The notes under the pieces: model-generated
What the model was told of the DNA's origin: nothing
The model's input: the letters and a program-made list of their open reading frames with translations, nothing else
Database searches by the model: none
Program-made: the position numbers and the translations under genes
Source: Theristus sp. LFF4_11
Taxonomy: Eukaryota; Nematoda; Chromadorea; Monhysterida; Xyalidae
Length of the DNA stretch: 64,000 nt
Assembly: GCA_030248135.1 (NCBI GenBank)
Contig: JASANC010004944.1
Location: 1-64,000 of the forward strand
Reading direction: 5' to 3'
Part shown: in pieces, positions 1-11,472 of the stretch
Position numbering within the stretch: position 1 is the stretch's first letter
Layout: every line of letters starts with the position of its first letter

Positions 1-1050
1 AATTGTTTTTCAAAATTTGGATTGATGTCGGCTTTCGCGTATGTTTTTGTTTTCGCTTACTTTAGCGGCGCAGCCAAAAAACCAGAAATAAAAACCACAC
101 CGCCGTTTCAGAAGAACGCGACGTTTCTTTCAACGCGTACGTTTCTCGAAAGCGTTGATTGGCGCGTTTTCACCACAAGCTTGCATCATGGCTTTCACTT
201 CTACAGTTTTCGACGCACACGCTCGCGCGCATTTCTTTCTGGCTGCGACACATAACATGCCGCCACGGAAAAACACCACTTGCGCGAAAATACCACGGTC
301 AGTAATGCGTCATACGTAGCCGTAGCACAGGCTAACGGCGGGGCATAAGGCTCATGATGGGGCTTGCCACATTCACATCGGCATACTCGCCATTAATAAA
401 AAATCACCAAGCAAAAATAAGTGGCAGTTTATTTAAAAGCGTACCTTTCATTTTAGCCGCGATTCAGGCCGATTGTCGTTCATTGGCGCATTTGCATGAT
501 TTCATTTTCGACACTTTCAGAATGCCAAATTGGGACGAAAATGCCGCGAGCGATGGAGTTGCCGACAGCGTGATTGATAAAAACTAAAAAGGGGGAATCA
601 ATCGGTTTGAAGAAGGAAGATATTTTACATGTGCTGTATGGTGCGGTGCAACACGTGAAAATCTCGAGAGTTTTTTTGAATTTCTATTTGTAAACACAGT
701 CAGTCAGTTCAGCTGGGCTCAGCAGAGTGCTTGTTCTATCAAACACGTGTGCTCCAAATACCAAAAAAAGTTTGCTGTCCAGGCTGAAACATCAAAATTA
801 TCATTTCAATGCTCAGCAAAACGTTCAGGGAGGCACGTTCGTTTTGCTTCAAAACGTGGGGTGCATACTTGCCTTTGACGAAATCAAAGACTTCTGAGAT
901 TCTCCCGCTTGTTATTTCGCAATCCTAATTTTTTAAACTAAAAACGTTTACATTGGCAGCGAATTTTTAATTCTTTTTAGTTTCTGTTTGCAACAAATTC
1001 CCGTATTTTTTAGTGTCTCGCGTCTAAAATTGAATAAAGAAAGCCACACG
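1..1050. other. 5' flank of the P450 gene, no gene recognised
   Basis: No open frame here resembles a known protein and no repeat arm was recognised. The stretch ends at the P450 start codon and probably holds its promoter and 5' leader. I could not pick out a convincing TATA box or initiator. Confidence 0.4.
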
Positions 1051-4000
1051 ATGAGTTTTCTGCTGACCGTCGCACTGGCAGTGCTCGCCTACGTGCTCTA
1101 CCGTTGGTGGGCCGACCGATTGCCCGGTCTGCCCGGACCGTGGGGTGTGCCGATAATCGGTTATCTTCCGTTTCTCGGTCGCCAAATGAACCTGACCCTG
1201 ACGAAGTTGGCCGAAAAATACGGAAACGTTTATCAGATACAGGTCGGGTTGGTCAATTTGCTTTCAATCTACCGCGAACATGCTTGTGTGTTGTCATCTA
1301 TTGTCTTGTGTGAACCGCTGTTTCGCTGATGTTTCAGCCAGACATAACATCCGTCTGCGCTGGTCATCATGATTGATTGAGCTGTGCAGCTCGGGCCTTG
1401 TCGTACTGACGAGCCTGCGGGCCCGCGGTATACGCTTACCATAGGCGAAACCGCAAGAAACAGTGCTTGCACGTTGTAATGCAGAAAAGTTGGATTTTGA
1501 AAATGATTTTGCGACAGAATAAACACAGTTTTTCCTTTTCAAGGTTGGCAGCCGCCGAATGGTGGTGGTCAGTGGGCATGCCGCGGTGAAACTCGGCTCC
1601 ACCGGGACGAAGGGACTCGAATTCGCAGCGAGGCGTGTTAGAATGGCTCTTTATTGGCTTCTTAGGGGCATTCACGAAGCAGTATTTAGCGACCGCGTAG
1701 TTATGTTGTTCTAACACAGCTACGCGTCACCAAATACTGCATCATGAATGCCGCTTTATAGTTTCATTGAAGTCCCCAAGTCTCCAAAAAAACACCATGT
1801 TCTGGTTAGCTTGTGGCATGGCCACGCATAAAACATGCTTGAAAACGATGTTTGCTGAGTGGGAGACCGTATTTTCCAGACCGAATTTCGCGTCCTACCG
1901 TAGTTTCGGTGTGTTTGGTGAGCACGGATATTTGCCGCGACATCGCGCGTGCAAGAAGCTGACACTGCAGGCGATGACCCTGTTCGGAGATGAACGCAAG
2001 GTGGAACTGCAGGACATCGGCTACAGGGCGGTCGAGATCTTCTTTGACGAAGTGAACAAGATGAACGGAAAGGTTCGCGCACATATCATCTGTTCACGCA
2101 CTTGTGTTCGTCGCATCGGTGGTTCAGTGGTAGAATGCTCGCCTGCCACGCGGGCGGCCCGGGTTCGATTCCCGGCCGATGCAAAGCTCTTTTTACATTT
2201 TCATTATACAAGAACTGTGTTTTTTTTGCAGCCGTTCGAGCCGAAGCCAGTACTGTACACGAGCGTTTGGACAATCATGTCGTTCATTTGCTACGGCGAT
2301 TATTTCGACCGCGAAGATCCTGAGGTTGATTATGCTTTTTTTAATGTTTCTCAAAGTTTGTTTGCCATTTCTTGTCTTTCATTTGAAAGTGAAGCCCTGG
2401 CCTGATGATATGGTGCACTCGGTGCAAACAAACACACAGGCACAGACACACACAATATCACCGTATGCGCGTGTGTCAGTGTGTGTACAGTGTGCTTGTG
2501 TGTGAACACATGCGTAACAATATTGTGCTGTTGTATATAACAGAGTCTGTCTTTCGACTAGAACTTTACAACCTCTATATTCAGAGGTGTCCAAGGTTTG
2601 ATTGCAAACGTGTTTTGGTTTCGTCAGGTGAAGCAAATCTTTGCAACCGTTGAGCGCTTCGGTCGTGCGGTGATGTTCGGCGTTCTGTACGACTACCTGC
2701 CGTGGACGGCCTGGATTTTCCAGAAGCAAATCACGCAGTTCGTTTTCTTTTTGGTCTTTTTTAAGAAAAAATTCTCATTGAAAAAAACATTAAAAAACTG
2801 AAAATTTGCTAGTGTTTTTCTTCATTTTCGAATCCGCGCACTTCCAGAATGCAAGAGCTGATGGATCGAATCACGAATCTGTCGAAGAAGTTGGCCGCGC
2901 GGAACTTCTCCACGTGGGACGGCGTGACGACGCGCACGATGGCCGACTTTCTGCGGTTGGCGGGAAAAGTGTGTTTGAGTTGAGTTTACTTTTGTTGTCA
3001 AGCTACAGTCGAACGCTAAATTATGGACAATCAGCTGATTGGTTGGTGATCACGTGATGCATGCCTTTGGCGCACGACAGACTCCGCACTTCCACGTACA
3101 GCAATCAATGCCTGCACGGAATGGGGGGGGGGGGTACAATTCCGGCCCGCTAATTCCGGCCTGAAGAATTCCGGCCCGCTCATTCCGGCCCGAAGAATTC
3201 CGGCCCGAAGAATTCCGGCCCGGAGAATTCCGGCCCGGAGAATTTTCGCCAACACGAACAAAATTAAACCACACGAAGTGATTTTGGTAATGAAATAATA
3301 AAATAAAAATATCGATGTTCACATGTTACAGTGTATTTTCAATGATGTTCGTCCTGTTTGCTTTTTTGGAAAGTGAAACCTTTTGGAAAAAAACCACAAC
3401 TAAATTTTTGATTTTTTTTTATCATGAACAGGATTTGTGACCCTTTTACCTTATCAAAAAGGCTTGGCTTAGGATTAGGAACCTACAACAAGTCACTGCA
3501 AGCAAGTTCTAAACAAAAATAAAAAATAAAGAATTTATTTACCAAAAATCACTTCGTGTGGTTTAATATTGTTCTTGCTGGCGAAAATTCTCCGGGCCGG
3601 AATTCTCCGGGCCGGAATTCTTCGGGCCGGAATTCTTCGGGCCGGAATGAGCGGGCCGGAATTCTACGGGCCGGAATTTCGCGGGCCGGAATAGTACACG
3701 AGCCGCACGGAATGCATGCATCACGTGATTATCAACTGATCAGCTGATTGCCTATAATCAGCTGTTCGACTGCAAAAAAACACTAAAAAACGAACCTTCA
3801 GCCTGATTCATTGCTTCATGCTGACTAGTAAAAAACGAAACCATTCTTTAAAAACTACCCAGCCACGTTTTATACTCTATAAACACAGGACACAGCGGAA
3901 GAGCACCGACTGGACGACGACTCATTGATGGACATGTTGACTCATTTGTTCGGCGCAGGTTTTGGCACGGTCGCAAGCATCGTCAGATGGTCGATTTTGC

Positions 4001-6399
4001 TGCTCGCGAAATGGCCTGAACATCAAGGTGTGTGATGATTTGTTTTTTTGTGGTTGTCTTCAACTGAAACTTTCTTGCAAACACTGAAAGATCTGTCCAG
4101 GACACACTGACGAAGATCTGAAAATCTACATTTTCGAATCTTGATCGGTAAATCAATCGACCGAGTTGATTAGAAAGACGGTTAAGCGGCATTCATGAAG
4201 CAGTCACAGCTACGCGGTAACAGCATAGCGACGCGGTCACTAAATTAAATACTGCTTCATGAATGCACGTCTAGTGTTTATCGTGGTTAGCTTTTTGTTT
4301 TTACAAAACTCTGTATTAGAACTCATAGCTGAATTTACGAAACAATTGCCAAAACCAACCAATCTCAGTGCCAGTGCAAGAGGAGATCGATCGTATCATT
4401 GGTCGCAAGGAGCAACCGACGTTTGATGACGCTGCTCGCATGCCGATCACGGTCGCCACACTGGCTGAGGTTAACTGACACGCTCTCGATTAGTTCGTTA
4501 TCCATTTTATCTTGCGAGAAAATCTGCAAAAGTCCGATAAAGCTGATTACGAACCGATAAAACCAATAGAACAGCATGTAATACTGAGAACCAGGTTTCA
4601 CACGGTTTCCAGTTGTTGTTGTTTGTCTCACAGGCGGACATGTACAACGTTTTACAAATTTTTGAGCAAAAAACTCAATTTCAATTAATCTCAACCGCAA
4701 CAACCAAGCAGCCTCTCTCTCTGTGTGGGTGATGACTCTCGCGAAAACCAGCTGTTCAAAATAAAAATTTTTAAATGACCGACCAAAGCACCAAAGCACC
4801 AAAGCACCAAAGCACCAAAGCAACACAGCACCAAAAAGCACCAAAGCACCACAGCACCAAAAAGCACCAAAGCACCACAGCACCAAAAAGCACCAAAGCA
4901 CCACAGCACCAAAAAGCACCAAAGCACCAAAGCACCAAAGCACCAATGCACCACAGCACCAAACAGCACCAAAAAGCACCAAAGCACCACAACAACAAAA
5001 AGCTCTAAAGCACCACAGCACCAAACAGCACCAAAGCACCACAGCACAAAAAAGCACCACAGCACCAAAAAGCACCAAAGCACCACAGCACCAAAAAGCA
5101 CCAAAGCACCACAGCACCAAAAAGCACCAAAGCACCACAGCACCAAAAAGCACCAAAGCACCAAAGCACCAAAGCACCAAAGCACCAAAGCACCAAAGCA
5201 CCAAAGCACCAAAGCACCACAGCACCAAAAAGCACCAAAGCACCACAGCACCAAAAAACACCAAAACATCACAGAACCAAAAAGCACCAAACACCACAGC
5301 ACCAAAAAGCACCAAAACACCAAAGCACCAAAGCACCAAAGTACCACAGCACCAAAGCACCAAAGCACCAAAGCACCAAAGCACCACAGCACCACAGCAC
5401 CAAAAAGCACCAAAGCACCAAAGCACCAAGGCACCACAGCACCAAAAAGCACCAAAGCACCAAAGCACCAAGTTTTCGTCTATCATCACAGGTCTACCGA
5501 TACTCGTCGATGTCGGCGCTTGGTATCACACACGCGACCGTCAAGAACACCGAACTTTTAGGTCACCCCATTCCGTTCGACACGCCGGTGGTGTTCAATT
5601 TGTACTCGGCCCACTTCGACGCGGGCGTCTTCGACGAACCGTTCCGCTTCAATCCCGCTCGTTTCCTAGACGAACAGGTGGATTTTTGAATTATAAAAAA
5701 ACAGGAAATCCGCAGTTTTACCTGATTTAATGTGTGTGCGGAGAGGAAAAATTGTCGAATCCCGCAAAATGAGATAGCGCGATCAATGTAAAGGCCCCCG
5801 TTCATGCTGACATACAGTTGAACTATAAATTATAGGAAATCAGCTGATTGGTGGGTGGTCGAGTGATGCATGCTTTCTGTGCAGACCAATTGCTGTGAAG
5901 TCTGTCGTCCTGCACAGAAAGCATGCATCACATGGCCACCCACAAATCAGCTGATTCCCTATAATTTAGAGTTAGACTGTATGCGCATACGGCACGGCAC
6001 GGGCACGTCAGTTCTCACGTTATCGCATACAACCGTCCATGGAGATGTGGCATTCGTACAGTAACTGGCCTTGAAGCCATCAATCAAGTGTGCGGCAAAC
6101 TCAAACTACCGGAACGTCGTCCGTTCGATTCCTTCAGAAATTTATTCATTTTTTCACCATTCCAGAATGAACTCCGCTCTGAGATGCTCGATCAGATCAT
6201 GCCGTACGGACTCGGTTGGCGGCGATGCGGCGGTGAGCCGCTCGCGAAAATGGAGATCTTTTTGTTCTTTGTGTCTATTCTGCAACGTTGCCGCATTCAG
6301 GCGCCCGATGATGGGACAGTACTCGACCCGACGAAATACATCATGACACTCGGACTGGATCCGTTACCGTTCAAAGTTAGAATGGTTGATAGAACTTGA
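1051..6399 (+). CDS. Cytochrome P450, CYP2-like, multi-exon
   Basis: Haem-thiolate monooxygenase, expected to be anchored in the ER membrane by its N-terminal hydrophobic helix and to use NADPH-P450 reductase. Exons: 1051-1247, 1390-1427, about 1815-2072, 2232-2324, about 2636-2738, about 2848-2968, 3889-4027, 4369-4469, 5492-5677, 6166-6399. Landmarks in order: hydrophobic anchor, proline-rich LPGLPGPWGVP hinge, I-helix LFGAGFGTVAS, K-helix ExxR (EVYR, split exactly by the intron 4470-5491), PERF-like FRFNPARF, and haem-ligand motif PYGLGWRRCGGEP with the proximal Cys. The order and spacing fit animal microsomal CYP2-clan enzymes of about 480-500 residues. Odd points: the acidic residue usual in the I-helix AGx(D/E)T motif is Gly, and the haem motif starts with Tyr rather than Phe. 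The third and fifth/sixth exon borders are uncertain. The substrate cannot be predicted. Confidence 0.9.
1667..1752. repeat. Short palindromic MITE, family F1
   Basis: About 86 bp with near-perfect inverted ends GGCATTCAcGAAGCAGTATT and its complement. It lies in a P450 intron. Further copies lie at 4188-4266, 33419-33493 and 48851-48929, with half copies near 21145-21197 and 52008-52035. Confidence 0.75.
2113..2183 (+). tRNA. tRNA-Gly (GCC anticodon)
   Basis: A 71-nt cloverleaf: acceptor stem GCATCGG pairs with CCGATGC, the A box TGGTTCAGTGG and the B box GGTTCGATTCC are intact, the anticodon loop reads CTGCCAC with GCC, and there is a Pol III T-run terminator at about 2188-2194. It has no intron and no mismatch that would suggest a pseudogene. 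It lies wholly inside P450 intron 2073-2231, on the same strand as its host. Confidence 0.95.
2430..2515. repeat. CA/GT-rich microsatellite
   Basis: Degenerate (CA)n then (TG)n tracts in a P450 intron. Confidence 0.6.
3004..3770. mobile_element. Foldback element with two inverted 15-bp tandem arrays
   Basis: Two long inverted arms (about 3004-3290 and 3548-3770) in a P450 intron. The outer arm contains the ends of palindromic family F2 (AATCAGCTGATTGG). The inner arm is a tandem array of the 15-mer GAATTCCGGCCCGGA and variants, about seven units at 3136-3245 and again inverted at 3588-3690. The innermost part of each arm is an inverted CACTTCGTGTGGTTTAAT segment. The loop (about 3300-3545) is AT-rich with no coding signal. 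Open frames through the arrays are an artefact of the 15-bp period. Confidence 0.8.
4188..4266. repeat. Short palindromic MITE, family F1
   Basis: Inverted ends GGCATTCATGAAGCAGT and ACTGCTTCATGAATGC around internal CACAGCTACGCGGT; second F1 copy in the P450 introns. Confidence 0.75.
4775..5472. repeat. 9-bp minisatellite (AAAGCACCA)n
   Basis: About 700 bp of AAAGCACCA and the variants CACAGCACCA and AAAAAGCACCA in the P450 intron between the two halves of the ExxR motif. Many units are 9 bp, so both strands stay open over long distances; the resulting Trp/Cys/Phe/Leu-rich frame on the minus strand should not be read as a gene. Confidence 0.95.
5810..5982. repeat. Palindromic MITE, family F2
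   Basis: About 170 bp that fold on themselves: ATAGGAAATCAGCTGATT... and its complement, with nested arms GATGCATGCTTTCTGTGCAG and CTGCACAGAAAGCATGCATC. It lies in the last P450 intron. Relatives: arms of the 3004-3770 element, a half copy near 27585-27650, and diverged copies 46655-46832 and 62037-62195. Confidence 0.8.
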
Positions 6400-6923
6400 C
6401 TGGTCATGAACACACACCCATACGGTTTTGTTTTTGCGTCTCAATTCTGCTGTTGATTTTTAGTTCTCTAAAGTGGGGCCAGAGACCAAGAGGCCAGTGT
6501 TCATTTCAGTGTTAGACGTGAGTTGTATTTCCAATGGTTTTCAAGTTTTTGTCAAGTCTCGTTAGTGTATAGTTAGTGACACGTTCCAGCAGTTGGCTTT
6601 ATTTTATTTGTTGGGATTTTGAACAAGCAATAAAATGTAAAACAACAACACAAAAAACAAAAATGAAAAAAACACGGTATACAGACAAGCAAAACAATTT
6701 GTTAAAACGATATTTTGAAATCATCTGCAGTTGTCCAGAGCACTTGATTACCAGCAAACTGAGCCAAGGGTCATGTTCATTTGGTTATATCAAAGTGAAA
6801 TAATCGTATACCAATTGATCAGCGATTATATGCACAAATCATGTGGAAAAACAAAGCAAAAAAACGTGCAAAACCGCTAATATCTTTCTCAAAATCGACC
6901 ATTCCTCAAAGCGAACAGCCGCC

Positions 6924-8519
6924 TCAAACATGCGCGTACGCATTGCCACCGTGCATCTGTTTGACGGCGTCCAAATATCCGCCCTTCAGTTCGTGCTGCA
7001 TCATGAACAGCAGCTTCTGCCAGCCGGCATAGACCGGATCCTCGCAGCTGTCCGCTGTTAGCAGCAGCGTCTCGTACGACGGAATCACGCTGGACAGGAT
7101 CGCGTTCTTGTAGATCAGAAAGCCGTGCGACGTTAGCGGCGCGTGCTGGCGGTAGTGGTCGCGGCCGAGACGCTGACACATCGACACCAGCGACAGCTGT
7201 GTGCACACACACACTGAGAGCACTGTTTTTTTTTCTCTCAGACATTTTTGTTGAAGTCATCATTTCATATTCCGTGTTGGAAAGCGCACACCGAGCTGTG
7301 CGTGCGAAACCGGAACATGTGTGCTGCGTGAAACCGTTTATTTCCGTTTTATAGCCTTCAACTTACCAAAATGTGCACTTCAAAAGTCAACTAATGGACA
7401 CGCAGATGTCCGGTGTCCTGTCCGTCTGGAGATGTCCCGCCGCGGTGTCCGTGTGTCGCGGTAGTAAAATTGCACTGCAAAATGCCGATGTTGTGGTGTG
7501 CTGTGTAGTCACTTTCATTTCCGAGACACAAAAAAACCAACGCGGGACAGACGGGACACTCAACACGTGGGAATCTAGGCCGGCAGGATACCGGACGCCT
7601 GCGTCCGGGCACATTTCTCCAACTTGACTGTATTACCTTATCGCCGTTGTAGAGGAACATCACGGCCGAGCCAACGAACGCCTCCATCTTTGCGGCTCGC
7701 ACGCGCGCTTTCGTGTGCGCCGCAATGTCCGCCTTGGTGCTCTTCGCCGTCAACCCAGCGAACATGTTCGGGATGTGGCGAATCAGTCCGGCCAACATTT
7801 CGAGGCCGATGTTCACACGCATTTTCGCCTCGTTCCACGACTCGAACACCGCAGTCGTTTCCGTCTCCGTGAACACGTGCAACGGGCCGCTGTCGTCGGG
7901 CAGCTGGACAACGCAAAGATTCGTTTTATTGTTTTGCTTCCCGACCGTACATTTTATGTGAACATGTCGCACGCTCCCATACAGTGTCATTTGCGCCATA
8001 TCATGAGATCATCAGACACAAAAACGTGCAAAGGCAAACCGCGGCAACACACGCCGGAGAAACAATGTCGCTCAAACAAAACTGCCGAGCATAACCGCGC
8101 ACGGCTGTATTGGTTACTCAGTAAAGGTGCTGAATTTCGGGCGAATAATGGTTCTCCAGTGTAATCTGGCTGCCTGATGAGAGAACAGCGTATACTGGCA
8201 AAAGCAGCAACAACCGCGGGGTGGGGGGGGGGGTGGCGGGAGCACTCACGCTGACGCCGGACACGATCAGCTGCACGTTGACGGAGTTCGCGATGCCGCG
8301 TTGCAGTGAGCTGCGCCGTTCGTTGGCGGCCGTCTGTCGAAGCGCGATCGAGTTCAACTGAAGCGCCGTCTTGCGTCGCGTCTGCGGCGTCTCGCCAGCA
8401 GCGCTGGCGCTTGAGCCGCTCGTTGAGCTGTCCTCTGCCGTTGAGCGACGTACGGCGGTGGGGCGCCCGTCGACCGACCGATACGTGAACTGCCGCACGC
8501 TCATCATTGGCGACCTATA
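6924..8519 (-). CDS. Globin with long N-terminal extension
   Basis: Haem-binding globin. Exons on the minus strand: 8519-8250, 7903-7637 and 7196-6924, all joining in phase 0 with GT..AG introns. The globin fold starts in the second exon: A-helix Trp in FESWNEAKMRVN, a CD-region IPNMF, then E-helix RAAKMEAFVGSAVMFL. The third exon has the proximal F8 His in QRLGRDHYRQ and an H-helix VYAGWQKLLFMMQHELKGGY. The distal E7 position is not an evident His. About 90 residues rich in Ser, Arg and Thr precede the fold, as in many nematode-type neural globins. An in-frame ATG pair sits five codons into the first exon (about 8507); an open frame at 9170-8930 could add an upstream exon, but I could not prove that. 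Oxygen sensing, redox or storage roles are all possible. Confidence 0.75.
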
Positions 8520-8929
8520 CTGTTTTTTTTGGTTTAGTTTTGTTGCAATAGGCAGACGTTTTTTGGGTTTGCTCACCACCGGCTACGTAGCACACAAGAG
8601 TGCATGGAGCGTTTTTGACAAAAATGTTATGGAAAAAAGTTTGGAAATGGTTTTCAGTGTCTGGACTTTTTTATGGTTTTTTTAGATTGCACGGTTTTGT
8701 CACCAGTGCACAGGCACCCAGAGATCAACCAACTGGCTTTCCGAAAACGGTCATTCAACGTTCGCGCGCTCCTCGCCTTCTGAAAAATTGCCATGTTTAC
8801 TCGGCCCTTCCGTAAAAAATTTGAAATTTGTAAATTTTTGCAACGAGCTTTCTGAAATAATATTGTGGGAGTGCGCTGCGGCGCTACACACGATATGAGC
8901 AATAAGCCCCACATTTACTCCAGCAACAG

Positions 8930-9170
8930 TGCACCTGGCGCTGAACGTCCGTCTGCTGGCATTCAGTCTCAGTCGGCAGCAACTGACAGCGCGGCGAGCC
9001 AACTGGCTAATGTGGTAACTGTGCCGGTGACTTTCGTCGTCACTGGCCGGATTCTGCTCAAGCGACGGTTCACACGAGCACGACGACATGAACAACGATG
9101 CGGCCGCGTTGCCGCCTCCACGGTAACGGCGACCTGGTGACCGCGCCGCACGCGAATCCTTGCTCATCAT
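8930..9170 (-). other. Possible upstream exon of the globin gene
   Basis: Minus-strand frame starting MMSKDSRAARSPGRR, polar and GC-rich like the globin's first exon, ending near a GTAAAT donor. It could be the true N-terminus or 5' leader of the globin, but no similarity supports it. Confidence 0.25.
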
Positions 9171-9492
9171 GCTATTTTGTCTGTGTCCAACCTGTCTGTG
9201 GGGAACACGCGGCGGAACTGAGATAGTGAAAATTTGAGAGTGACAGTCTAAAATCTTCATGGTCTAAATACTTTCATGGATAGTCAGTCGTTTTGGATTC
9301 ATCAAGAGGCGACAGAGAAAGTAATGAAGCCTTTCAGTAACGGAAGTCTTTCAGAATTTCAGGGCTGTCGCCGCGGCCGAAGCTTTAAAAATTCGAAAAT
9401 GTATCATCCATATTATTGTATTAAAAACGTTTATGAGGCTGTAACGTATGCCCGGTTGATGTGTTTTTAAGAAGATAAAGTAAGAGCATGTA

Positions 9493-10193
9493 CAGGGTGG
9501 CGCATAAGTAGTGTTCTACCTCTTGACAGCTCATATGTATCTCGCCAACCATTTTGGATAAAACTTTCAGGAGATGTTCCTCAAAGAATAACTTAGAGAC
9601 GTAGAAAATTTAAGAGAATTTAATTTAAGTGGAAAAAGACGTAGACAATCCGATTAAAAGGATCTGTGTAACCAAGCCGAACTGTGTGTGGCCGAAATGC
9701 AGCGATGAATTGTGTGCGGCGTGACTGAATTCAGCCTGAGTCGTTTACCAATTGAAACCTTTTATGAAATAAAAAGTGCAAAAGAATCGAAGCGACGAAT
9801 TCTGTTACTGATTTGCCTCAAACTGGGCGTCCTCTGGTGAAGAGAACTGCTTCGAAAACGGAGCAGGCGGCAGCTGCATGCAATCGCATGGAGAACCATA
9901 ACAAGTCCACAAAAAACGTTCAGCTCGTTGCTGCTGTGCACTGGAAACAAAAAATGCAGGCAACGTGATGTTTCACGTGCGGCCGCCAGGCCAGTACTAG
10001 GATTTTTTATATTTTTTGGCTTCGCCTTATTACACAGACCGCTTTTGTCTGATTGTGCTGAAATTCTACACATCTCGAAGTTATTTTTTGAGAAACATCT
10101 CCTGAAAAAACATTTACCCAAAATCGGTTTATTTGGTTGGCGAGATGTGAGCTGTCAAAAGACGGTACACTACACTACTTAGGCGCCACCCTG
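9493..10193. mobile_element. Mariner-like element remnant, TA target sites
   Basis: About 700 bp bounded by TA on both sides. Terminal inverted repeats read CAGGGTGGCGCATAAGTAGT and, from the other end, CAGGGTGGCGCCTAAGTAGT, and they extend about 60 bp inward (TTGACAGCTCA...CTCGCCAACCA on both sides). The size, TA flanks and CAGGG start fit the Tc1/mariner superfamily. No intact transposase frame; the inside looks decayed or unrelated. Confidence 0.85.
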
Positions 10194-11472
10194 TATACGG
10201 CAAGCAAGAATGAAACACAACAGCACAAGAGTGCACAAGCTTCAAAAGCAGCAACACGCACAATTAAGCATGTGAACGGCATTGAAGCCTTTCCATGATA
10301 CACATAGTGGCCCTATGGAGTAAAATCATATGACTGCAAAACATCATGCATTATTCATAATTCATCTGTACGTCGCAATAAACAAATAGAACACGAGACA
10401 CGTTCACAGGTTGTTTCATCATGTGTCATCGTTAAACTAAACTCGTAAATACAATTGGAAATGTCTTTGAAACCCTTCTGGAATGCTCTTGTTCAAGGTG
10501 CGCATTCTCTTCTAAAAAATTTCAACAGAATATTGAATTGATATGTACCTATTTTAGTAATATACATATACATAAAGTTACATTAAAGTACATAACATAC
10601 GGGCGGAAACAAAACAAACGGACCGGATAGGATAATTGAAAGTAAAGCAATGCCATCATGAATTTATTCTGTAAACTTAAAAAAGTATGAGTCAAGTTTG
10701 GACTCATTTCCATGAGTGTGATGGGTGATAATTCCATTTAATAGCCTGAAGTACTGATGAGGTCTGATGCGTTGTCAGTGTTATCTACTCTCGCATTTTC
10801 GATACTTTCATTGCCAGATATTTCATATCATTCTTTCATATCATAACGCGTGCCGATGGATAATCTGCCTTAATGACTCCAACAGATAATCTAAATGAAA
10901 TTCAGAAATACAACCGTGTATCTGTGCATGAACCAAGCGTACTACGGTGGCAGTACGGACTCGCGGACGGAGAAATGCAGAAGCGCGCTGGCGCCACCCA
11001 GTGCACATTTTGTTTCGAATCTCCGCAACCGGTGGCGGCAAGCGCGCCACGTTAAAACGCACCATCGCAAAAAACACAACACGCTACCGCACAGAGCAGC
11101 GGTACGCATCCTGGGGACAGAGGCAATTTTTATTGGCCATGATGGCCACAATGTTCTACAGCGTCATAATACAAACAACTCCGCTGAGCTTGCATTGAAA
11201 ATTCGTCCCAGGGTAAAACGAATCGTTACATTTTAGAAAAACAGAGGTACAAACACATGCACACGCCACACACTTTTGTGTTTTGTTTTCTGAGGAACTG
11301 TAGGTATACAATCGTTCTGAAACAATATAGATGTATAATAATAATTAGTTATCACATGTGAAATCACGCAACATTTCCCGTAGACGCACGTCACTACACG
11401 GCGAACCGTCCATTATGGTACACGCCGCCCTGGCCGCTGCAACACAAAAAACTATTTCGAATTCAAATAGAA
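10194..11472. other. Gene-poor stretch
   Basis: AT-rich DNA. A 75-residue basic minus-strand frame starting about 11067 (MVRFNVARLPPPVAE) is GC-richer than its surroundings and could be an exon, but I recognise no family and no splice partners. Confidence 0.3.

Noticed and set aside
3031..3322. Frames rich in AGILR / GRNSP repeats over the 15-bp arrays
   Set aside because: Translation of a 15-bp tandem repeat inside a foldback element; the same peptides appear on both arms.
4365..5489. Long minus-strand frame of repeated Leu-Trp-Cys-Phe-Gly residues
   Set aside because: It is produced by the 9-bp minisatellite, whose period keeps all frames open; no start, splice or family signal supports it.
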